Shown here piece after piece: positions 6,237 to 11,560 of a DNA stretch of 11,560 nt. Source of the DNA: Prolixibacteraceae bacterium (GTDB taxonomy: Bacteria > Bacteroidota > Bacteroidia > Bacteroidales > Prolixibacteraceae); assembly GCA_027858145.1 (NCBI GenBank), contig JAQIDF010000456.1, forward strand, positions 1-11,560, given 5' to 3'. Position 1 is the stretch's first letter; every line of letters starts with the position of its first letter. The notes beneath the pieces were generated by a model, which worked only from the letters and a program-made list of their open reading frames with translations, was not told the DNA's origin and did not search any database. The translations under genes were made by a program, and so were the position numbers.

Positions 6237-7538
6237 ATGCAATCACAAATAATAAAAGAGTCCTTCGACACCTTAGTAGTTGGTGGTGGGATTGCTGGTG
6301 GAGAAGCAGCTTTAAATCTGGCAAATAATGGGTATAAGGTTCTAATTGTAGAGAAAGACCTTTCGATAGGTGGAAAAATGATCTTGCTAAGCAAAGTGTT
6401 TCCCACATTAGATTGTGCTGCTTGCATAACAACGCCTAAAGTTTCCGAGATCTCACGGCACCCTAATATTACAATTTTTACTAAAAGTGAGGTTAAAAAT
6501 ATTGATAAAATTGGGGCTAAAGATTTTGTTGCAAATGTGACCAAACAACCACGATATGTTCATGTTGACGATTGCACCGGCTGTCAGTTGTGTGAAGAAG
6601 CTTGCCCTGTAAGTGTTACAGATCAATATCAATTTGATTTGGTGGGAAGAAAAGCAGCTTTTATTCCTTTTAGCATAGCCAGCCCGAAAGTAGCTGCCAT
6701 CGATATTGAAAACTGCACCTTGTGTGGAGCGTGTGAACGAGCTTGCCCCACCAATTGTATCGACTTTACGCAAGAAGAGGAAAACTATGAAATTCAGGTA
6801 AAATCGGTGGTTGTAGCTACCGGATTTAAATTGTTTGATCCATTGATGATACCACGTTACGGTTTTGGATTGTACAAAAATGTGATTACCTCAATGCAAA
6901 TGGAACGACAGCTGGCTCCAACGCGACCTTTTAATACCGTACTTCGACCCAGCGACGGGAAGATGCCCGACAATATTGCCTATGTGCTATGCACCGGCTC
7001 CAGAGATCTTTCTGTGGGAAATCCCATCTGCTCACAAATTTGTTGTATGTACTCGATAAAACAAGCGCAACTGATTATGGGATCGCTGCCGATGGCAGAT
7101 GTTACCTTATATTATTTGAATATTAGGGCATTTGGTAAAGGCTTTAATGAATTTTACGACCAGGCAAAAGGCATGGGTGTTGATTTCACCAAAGGCAAAG
7201 TGGCAAAAATTACCGAAAAGGAAAACGGAAATCTGATTTTACGTTACGAAGATATTGAAACAGGTAAGGTGAGTGAATCGGAACACGATATGGTGATCTT
7301 ATCTGTGGGAGTACTCCCAAATCAGGATGCGAATAAATTGTTCTCAAAAGAGGATTTAAAAGAAGATCGTTTCCATTTTGTTAATCAACCTGATATTTTG
7401 GCCAGTCCTGCTAAAACAAGTATTGAAGGTGTTTTTGTAGCTGGCACCGCTACAGGGCCTATGGATATACCTGATTCCATTCTATCGGCAGGTGCTGCAG
7501 CTTCAGAAACTATTAGTTATTTAAGCCGTAAAAAATGA
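6237..7538 (+). CDS. QmoA-like / HdrA-like FAD and iron-sulfur oxidoreductase
   Basis: A 433-residue HdrA-type flavoprotein, close to QmoA in length. The Rossmann FAD motif is V-G-G-G-I-A-G-G (15-22), with E39 in the ribose-binding position. F-P-T-L-D-C-A-A-C (55-63) is HdrA-like. An inserted ferredoxin domain carries two full [4Fe-4S] motifs, C113/C116/C119/C123 and C160/C163/C166/C170. C252-x12-C265-x3-C269-C270 matches the ligand set of the unusual extra [4Fe-4S] cluster of HdrA. A second nucleotide-binding segment is G-V-F-V-A-G-T-A-T-G at 398-407. Unlike full HdrA it lacks the N-terminal domain and the C-terminal ferredoxin, as QmoA does. It should form a cytoplasmic complex with the QmoB-like protein, whose ATG overlaps its stop (ATGA). 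No aprAB is nearby, so the APS reductase partner of classical Qmo is not indicated. Confidence 0.88.
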   Translation: MQSQIIKESFDTLVVGGGIAGGEAALNLANNGYKVLIVEKDLSIGGKMILLSKVFPTLDCAACITTPKVSEISRHPNITIFTKSEVKNIDKIGAKDFVANVTKQPRYVHVDDCTGCQLCEEACPVSVTDQYQFDLVGRKAAFIPFSIASPKVAAIDIENCTLCGACERACPTNCIDFTQEEENYEIQVKSVVVATGFKLFDPLMIPRYGFGLYKNVITSMQMERQLAPTRPFNTVLRPSDGKMPDNIAYVLCTGSRDLSVGNPICSQICCMYSIKQAQLIMGSLPMADVTLYYLNIRAFGKGFNEFYDQAKGMGVDFTKGKVAKITEKENGNLILRYEDIETGKVSESEHDMVILSVGVLPNQDANKLFSKEDLKEDRFHFVNQPDILASPAKTSIEGVFVAGTATGPMDIPDSILSAGAAASETISYLSRKK

Positions 7539-9460
7539 AAAAAAAGATAGGAATTTATATTTGCCATTGTGGAGGTAATATTTCCGACTATGTAGATGTT
7601 GAAAAAGTAAAAAAGGCCGTTGAAAACGACGCTGATATCTTTCTTGCTAAAACAACGATGTTCGCTTGTGGTGATACCAACCAAAATGAAATGGTTGACG
7701 ACATCACAAACATGAAACTCAATGGTGTGGTTGTTGCCTCTTGTTCACCGAAACTACACTTGCAAACTTTTAGATCGGTTTCGGAAAGAGCCGGATTAAA
7801 CAAATATCAGTACGTCCATGCAAATATCAGGGAGCAGGTTTCGTGGCCACACTCTGATGATAAATTGGGAGCTACCGAAAAAGCTATTAAACAGGTTAAA
7901 GCAGCAATTGCTAAAGCCCGTTTGGCTGAACCACTGGAGCCCATGACCATTACTGCTCAAAAAGCAGTTGCAGTTATTGGCGCCGGGGTAGCCGGAATTA
8001 AAGCAGCATTGCAACTTTCAGATATGGGTACGCAGGTTTACCTTATCGAAAGAGAACCATTTGTTGGTGGCCGTACCGCTCAATGGGAAAGAATATTCAC
8101 CTCGAACGAAACAGGTAAAGAAATCATTTCCCGTTTGTATAAAGACATTTTATCGCGCGACAACATTACCGTGTTTACACAGGCCGAAGTTGTTGATTAC
8201 TCGGGAAGTATAGGCGATTTTAAGTTGATGGTGAAAGTAGCTCCTCGATTCATCAGGGAGCATTGTGTTGAAGACAATCTGCAAAAAGCAATTGATGTTT
8301 GCCCGGTTGAGGTGCCTGACAGTTTCAATTTTGAAATCAACAGCAGAAAAGCCATTTATAACCATTACCCAAGTGAGTACCCTTACCTTCCTGTTATCGA
8401 CATACAAAACTGTACCAGGTGTGGCGAATGTGAAAAAGTGTGCAAAAACATCGATTTTTCTCAAAAAGAAGAAACCTTAAATTTACAAGTTGGATCCATT
8501 TTGATGGCCACTGGTTTCGACCCTTATACACCTGCCGACAATGAATATGGCTATAAGCATATCGACAACGTAATAACATTGCCCCAATTTAAACGTTTGC
8601 TCGCTTTAAATGACAGTAAGCTAATGTATAATGGGAAAGTTATTAAAAATATAGCCTATATCTATTGTGTTGGTAGTCGTCAAGTAAACGGCGACAATAA
8701 ATATTGTTCACGATATTGCTGTACTTCTACCATTCACGCTGCCATTCATGCAAAGGAAAAATTCGGCAACATCAACAACTACCATTTTAACCGGGGCATC
8801 AGAACCTACGGTAAGCAAGAGTTATTGTACGATGAATCATCCCGAATGGGCGACATCTATCTGCAATTTTTTGAAGATGGTGAACCTCAAATTTATAAAG
8901 AGGGTAATAAAACCATCGTAAAAGTTAAAGATGTTTTAACCAAATATAAGGAGTTAGAGGTTGAAGCCGATTTAGTGGTATTGGTAACCGGAATGGTGCC
9001 CAGAAAAGACAATGCCATAGGTTCCTTACTGAAATTACCAAGAGGCAGGGATAAGTTCTTTAATGAAATACATATGAAACTTCGACCTGTAGAAACAGTT
9101 ATCGATGGTGTTGCTATTTCGGGAGCCTGCCAGGGACCTAAAAATGTAACAGAATCGGTCAATTCAGCACTTTCAGCAGCAACAAAATCATTCTCAATTG
9201 TGAGCAAAGGAGAAATCGATTTAGAACCGGTTATTGCCATAATCGATAAAGACAATTGCACCTGGTGCGGTGCCTGCGCTGAGGCTTGCCCTTACGATGC
9301 CATTCAAAAGACGGTAGATGGAGACAAATCATATGCAGTACTAAACTCAACTGTTTGTAAAGGATGTGGAATGTGCTTGCCTGTTTGCCCAAGCGATGCC
9401 ATTGATTTAACCGCATATTCAAACCACGAAATTGAAAATATGATAGATGCATTGCTTTAA
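7535..9460 (+). CDS. QmoB-like / HdrA-like flavin and iron-sulfur subunit
   Basis: A 641-residue protein with the full HdrA layout. The N-terminal HdrA domain has I-Y-I-C-H-C-G-G-N-I (8-16), C45 and A-S-C-S-P-K (69-73). The FAD Rossmann motif is V-I-G-A-G-V-A-G at 147-154. The inserted ferredoxin has a complete C293/C296/C299/C303 motif, but its first cluster site is degenerate: only C244 and C256 remain before P-V-E-V-P. C378-x12-C391-x3-C395-C396 is the HdrA-type cluster ligand set. A C-terminal 2[4Fe-4S] ferredoxin has C575/C578/C581/C585 and C608/C611/C614/C618. QmoB of sulfate reducers is similar but ends in an MvhD domain, here encoded separately at 5827-6231. Translation is coupled to qmoA-like by a 4-nt ATGA overlap. 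It probably takes part in flavin-based electron transfer; whether it bifurcates is unknown. Confidence 0.88.
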   Translation: MKKKIGIYICHCGGNISDYVDVEKVKKAVENDADIFLAKTTMFACGDTNQNEMVDDITNMKLNGVVVASCSPKLHLQTFRSVSERAGLNKYQYVHANIREQVSWPHSDDKLGATEKAIKQVKAAIAKARLAEPLEPMTITAQKAVAVIGAGVAGIKAALQLSDMGTQVYLIEREPFVGGRTAQWERIFTSNETGKEIISRLYKDILSRDNITVFTQAEVVDYSGSIGDFKLMVKVAPRFIREHCVEDNLQKAIDVCPVEVPDSFNFEINSRKAIYNHYPSEYPYLPVIDIQNCTRCGECEKVCKNIDFSQKEETLNLQVGSILMATGFDPYTPADNEYGYKHIDNVITLPQFKRLLALNDSKLMYNGKVIKNIAYIYCVGSRQVNGDNKYCSRYCCTSTIHAAIHAKEKFGNINNYHFNRGIRTYGKQELLYDESSRMGDIYLQFFEDGEPQIYKEGNKTIVKVKDVLTKYKELEVEADLVVLVTGMVPRKDNAIGSLLKLPRGRDKFFNEIHMKLRPVETVIDGVAISGACQGPKNVTESVNSALSAATKSFSIVSKGEIDLEPVIAIIDKDNCTWCGACAEACPYDAIQKTVDGDKSYAVLNSTVCKGCGMCLPVCPSDAIDLTAYSNHEIENMIDALL

Positions 9461-9528
9461 GTTTGCTTTGGGCAATTTATTTTGATAAATGTTTAAACGA
9501 ATGAAAATAATATTAATAAACATATACA

Positions 9529-9807
9529 ATGGAAGTTGAAAAAGGTAAAACGGCAAAATATCTAAAAGAGAAAAGGAAAGTTCCAGCTTCGGTGTTAGAG
9601 AATCTGAAAGAGTTTACCAAAATAAAAAAAACAATTCTTACAGCACTAAAAGAATCAGAGATGACCATTCCTGAGTTGTCGAAAAAATTAGATATGTCAA
9701 CACCTGATGTAACCTATTATGTGATGACTTTGCAAAAATATGGTTTTATTGCAACGGGCGAAATTGATGATATGGATGAATATTTTAACTACAAAATCAA
9801 AGAATAA
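9529..9807 (+). CDS. Small winged-helix (ArsR/MarR-like) DNA-binding protein
   Basis: A 92-residue protein with one winged-helix fold: a basic N-terminal helix (K-T-A-K-Y-L-K-E-K-R-K), helix 1 around I-K-K-T-I-L-T-A-L-K (32-41), the turn M-T-I-P-E-L-S-K-K-L-D-M (45-56), recognition helix S-T-P-D-V-T-Y-Y-V-M-T-L-Q-K-Y (57-71) and a wing at G-F-I-A-T-G-E-I (72-79). No cysteine or other ligand motif is visible, so no metal or redox sensing is indicated. It sits inside the operon: 68 bp after qmoB-like (the largest internal gap, AT-rich, with GTTTAAAC at 9491-9498), and its stop overlaps the qmoC-like ATG by one base (TAATG). It may autoregulate the 3' part of the operon or be a structural partner of the complex; its function is not known from sequence. 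Confidence 0.75.
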   Translation: MEVEKGKTAKYLKEKRKVPASVLENLKEFTKIKKTILTALKESEMTIPELSKKLDMSTPDVTYYVMTLQKYGFIATGEIDDMDEYFNYKIKE

Positions 9808-10871
9808 TGGCTAGAATAAATCCTGAATTCTCAAAAGAATTAAAAAAATACGGGGGCTTCGATTTAAACGCCTGTTACAATTGCGGAAACTGTACTGCCG
9901 TGTGTTCTTTGTCAACCTCCGAAAACTCATTTCCGCGGGAAATGGTTCGCTATAGCGTTTTGGGTCTGGAAAGCGAAATTGAAACATCGCTCAATCCATG
10001 GCTGTGCTATTATTGTGGTGATTGTAGTTCTACCTGCCCGCGCGAAGCCGATCCTGGTGAATTAATGATGTCGCTACGCAGATGGCTCACAGGCAAGTAT
10101 GATTGGACCGGACTGTCGGGTTTGATTTACCGATCGCTAACCGCTAGTATTATCGCTTTTGTAGTAGTTGCTATTGGCGTAATCGCATTTGCTTATGCTC
10201 AGGCTTTCAACCTGGAAACCATTTTACATATTGGACACTATTTCGAAATGTTCGCTATTGGTGGTGTTTTTGCAATTATACTATTGCCTAATATTATACA
10301 CATGTGGTACTTAACCATTTTAAAGCCGAAAACGAAAGTTAGTTTAAAAACTTACATTAAAAGCATTGGTGATTTATTCGTTCACATGTTTACCCAAAAA
10401 AGAACATTGGGCTGCGACGATAACAAAACCAGATGGTTCGAACATTTTATTTTGGTGATCGGCTACCTCTCACTCCTATTTACAACAGTATTTCTCGATT
10501 GGTTTTCAGCACAAAACTTATTCATTATTTTGCTGGGGTACGTTGAAAGTGCAATAGTATTTACAGTGACTATCATTTTTGTATCTGGTCGTATTCAAAA
10601 GAAGAAAGAAGTAAGTCAGCGATCACAACCTTCCGATTGGTTTTTTGTCATCGGGTTGTTGTTGATGGGACTAACTGCATTTATTGTACGCCTGTTTATC
10701 GACCTGAATATTTTAGATAACAATGTATGGATGTACCTATTTCACCTCATTATTTTAGCTCAATGGGCTTTGATTATTGTTCCTTTTGGCAAATGGACAC
10801 ACTTTTTGTACCGGTCGTTTGCCATGTATTTTGATAAGCTAAAAACTTTAGAAGGAGTCTATAATGAATAG
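9807..10871 (+). CDS. QmoC-like / HdrC-HdrE fusion, quinone-interacting membrane subunit
   Basis: A 354-residue protein. The N-terminal HdrC-like ferredoxin carries two [4Fe-4S] motifs, C23/C26/C29/C33 (C-Y-N-C-G-N-C-T-A-V-C) and C67/C70/C73/C77-P. About six membrane helices follow (near 108-130, 147-169, 213-231, 237-260, 279-300, 308-330), as in the cytochrome b-type domain of HdrE/NarI/QmoC. Candidate heme-ligand histidines include H141, H144, H165, H193, H213, H313 and H332. QmoC is about 386 residues in sulfate reducers, so the size fits. The protein should anchor the flavoproteins to the inner face of the membrane and exchange electrons with menaquinone. It is translationally coupled to the winged-helix gene (TAATG) and is the last clear gene of the operon. 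HdrB-type CCG domains are absent here and elsewhere in the window. Confidence 0.88.
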   Translation: MARINPEFSKELKKYGGFDLNACYNCGNCTAVCSLSTSENSFPREMVRYSVLGLESEIETSLNPWLCYYCGDCSSTCPREADPGELMMSLRRWLTGKYDWTGLSGLIYRSLTASIIAFVVVAIGVIAFAYAQAFNLETILHIGHYFEMFAIGGVFAIILLPNIIHMWYLTILKPKTKVSLKTYIKSIGDLFVHMFTQKRTLGCDDNKTRWFEHFILVIGYLSLLFTTVFLDWFSAQNLFIILLGYVESAIVFTVTIIFVSGRIQKKKEVSQRSQPSDWFFVIGLLLMGLTAFIVRLFIDLNILDNNVWMYLFHLIILAQWALIIVPFGKWTHFLYRSFAMYFDKLKTLEGVYNE

Positions 10872-10923
10872 AATATTGAGCAGCAAAGATAAAAATGCAA
10901 GTCGAAGCTCAGACATTTCGTAA
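10864..10923 (+). CDS. Possible 19-codon ORF or truncated gene start overlapping the qmoC-like stop
   Basis: The ATG at 10864 overlaps the qmoC-like stop (ATGAATAG) and is preceded by AAGGAG, an unusually good Shine-Dalgarno match for this window, which lies inside the qmoC-like coding sequence. The frame encodes M-N-R-I-L-S-S-K-D-K-N-A-S-R-S-S-D-I-S and then stops. It could be a small coupled peptide, the stump of a lost seventh operon gene, or chance. No homolog is recognised. Confidence 0.2.
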   Translation: MNRILSSKDKNASRSSDIS

Positions 10924-10938
10924 AATATGCATATTTTA
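10921..10938. other. 18-bp perfect palindrome TAAAATATGCATATTTTA
   Basis: The sequence equals its own reverse complement over 18 bp and is almost all A/T. It lies 50 bp after the qmoC-like stop and just before direct repeat copy 2. As RNA it would form a weak 7-bp stem with a TGCA tetraloop. It could be an AT-rich protein-binding site or a weak accessory terminator; its role is not determined. Confidence 0.4.
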
Positions 10939-10954
10939 TTTGGGAAATAAATCT

Positions 10955-10997
10955 ATTAGAACTACAACCATAAAAAAAGCAATAGGATACAATCGCT
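10955..10997 (+). repeat. Direct repeat copy 2 (intact terminator side)
   Basis: This is the second copy of the repeat found at 4058-4099, in the same orientation and about 6.9 kb away. Here the bases corresponding to the xth stop read CAA instead of TAA, and the A tract is one base longer. Its right half forms the 5' arm of a complete hairpin that ends at 11020. The two copies flank the entire regulator-plus-operon module. Confidence 0.85.
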
Positions 10998-11020
10998 TTG
11001 AATTGCCTCCTATTGCTTTT
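10975..11020. terminator. Bidirectional intrinsic terminator between the qmo-like operon and glgC
   Basis: AAAAGCAATAGGA (10975-10987) pairs perfectly over 13 bp with TCCTATTGCTTTT (11008-11020). Inside the 20-nt loop, CAAT (10990-10993) can also pair with ATTG (11002-11005). The stem ends in T4 with T-rich sequence on the plus strand, and on the minus strand it runs into T7 (complement of the A tract at 10972-10978). The hairpin therefore serves both convergent transcripts: it lies 103 bp after the qmoC-like stop and 21 bp from the glgC stop. Confidence 0.82.
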
Positions 11021-11041
11021 CTATCGCTTCTTTCTTATAAA

Positions 11042-11560
11042 TTAAATTGTAAAACCATTGGGCAATACAGCGCCTTTCTTTATCACCACAATACCATCTT
11101 TTATCGCGTAAAGCTTATTGTTTGCATCTTCTAAATGGTCGCCACCTCTAATGCTTACATCGTTTCCAATGTAGCAGTTTTTATCAACAATACAACGGTC
11201 GAGGAAGCATCTTTCACCAATACCCATTACCGTTCCATTGTTGTTCTCAAAATCGATATCAGCAAGCTCCTGGTAATGATCGTTACCCATAACATAACTG
11301 TTGGTTATGGTCGTATCCTTACCAATTCGCGAGCGTATTCCAATTACCGAATGTTCAATTTCCTTAGCATTGATAATACATCCCTCAGTAACCATAGACC
11401 TGTATAAGCAAGTACCTGATATCTTGCTGGGTGGTAAGAGCCTGGCGTGGGTGTAAATTGTTCTTTCTTTATCGAACAAGTTAAACGCCGGAATTTCATC
11501 AGTGAGTGCAAGGTTTTCTTCGTAAAAAGCATTAATATTTCCAATATCAGTCCAATACCC
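11042..11560 (-). CDS. glgC: Glucose-1-phosphate adenylyltransferase, C-terminal part (window-edge partial)
   Basis: The last 172 codons plus stop of ADP-glucose pyrophosphorylase, which makes ADP-glucose from ATP and glucose 1-phosphate for glycogen synthesis. The frame is open to the window edge and begins G-Y-W-T-D-I-G-N-I-N-A-F-Y-E-E-N-L-A-L, the conserved segment just before the left-handed beta-helix domain. The rest is hexapeptide-repeat sequence (I-E-H-S-V-I-G-I-R-S-R-I-G, T-V-M-G-I-G-E-R-C-F-L-D-R-C-I-V-D) ending V-V-I-K-K-G-A-V-L-P-N-G-F-T-I, typical of GlgC. The N-terminal nucleotidyltransferase domain lies beyond the window. No internal ATG should be taken as start. The gene converges on the qmo-like operon across a shared terminator and has no evident link with it. 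Confidence 0.93.
   Translation of the reverse strand, partial: GYWTDIGNINAFYEENLALTDEIPAFNLFDKERTIYTHARLLPPSKISGTCLYRSMVTEGCIINAKEIEHSVIGIRSRIGKDTTITNSYVMGNDHYQELADIDFENNNGTVMGIGERCFLDRCIVDKNCYIGNDVSIRGGDHLEDANNKLYAIKDGIVVIKKGAVLPNGFTI

Noticed and set aside
5827..10871. Interpretation as a canonical methanogen-type HdrABC heterodisulfide reductase
   Set aside because: No HdrB with CCG domains is present, the HdrC-like part is fused to a membrane cytochrome b-type domain, and there are two HdrA-like proteins; this is the Qmo arrangement.
10895..11134. A 79-codon plus-strand frame after qmoC-like
   Set aside because: It runs through the direct repeat, the terminator hairpin and the antisense of glgC, and shows no recognisable family features.
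11344..11544. 66-codon minus-strand frame overlapping glgC
   Set aside because: Out of frame with the GlgC sequence, which is continuous to the window edge in another frame.
1..11560. CRISPR arrays, tRNA or rRNA genes, transposases or integrases
   Set aside because: None seen by reading the sequence. The only long repeat is the flanking pair, so the insertion model has no mobility gene in view.

Overview
The window looks like chromosome of a Bacteroidota member, probably an anaerobic or facultative Bacteroidales/Marinilabiliales-type organism. The clues are a secreted protein with a type IX secretion (T9SS) C-terminal sorting domain, A-rich leaders without Shine-Dalgarno sequences, a Bacteroidetes-type promoter (TTTG, 19 bp, TAAGTTTG), and moderately AT-rich DNA. 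The lineage below phylum is inference.

Layout: (1) 1-3254, a very AT-rich stretch with a large secreted RCC1-repeat protein (14 repeat units, then Ig-like segments, then a T9SS domain). An in-frame TAA at codon 222 interrupts it, so signal peptide and sorting domain are on separate reading frames. (2) 3309-4070, xth, exonuclease III, with all catalytic residues. (3) 4148-4825 (minus), a Crp/Fnr-family regulator, divergent from (4) 4962-10871, an operon-like run dsrE2, tusA, mvhD-like, qmoA-like, qmoB-like, a small winged-helix gene, and qmoC-like. (5) 11042 to the window end (minus), the C-terminal part of glgC (ADP-glucose pyrophosphorylase), convergent with the operon.

The central module combines sulfur-carrier proteins (DsrE2, TusA) with a membrane-bound, quinone-linked Hdr/Qmo-like electron transfer complex. 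QmoC-like would exchange electrons with menaquinone through a cytochrome b-type membrane domain. Two HdrA-type flavoproteins, both with the CX12CX3CC ligand set of the unusual HdrA [4Fe-4S] cluster, would carry electrons on, with the MvhD-like [2Fe-2S] protein as connector. No aprAB, sat, dsrAB, dsrC or hdrB lies in the window, so this is not the classical sulfate-reduction Qmo context. A role in sulfane-sulfur (polysulfide, thiosulfate or persulfide) redox chemistry is an inference.

Two structural signals stand out. A perfect palindrome TGTGAT-N4-ATCACA lies between the regulator and the operon, inside the regulator's own predicted promoter, and the regulator has a CRP-type R-E-x3-R recognition helix that fits TGTGA half-sites. 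Also, a ~42-nt direct repeat, which starts in the last codons of xth and includes one arm of a terminator hairpin, recurs just after the operon, where the hairpin is complete. The 6.9-kb module therefore looks like an insertion into an ancestral xth-terminator-glgC junction.
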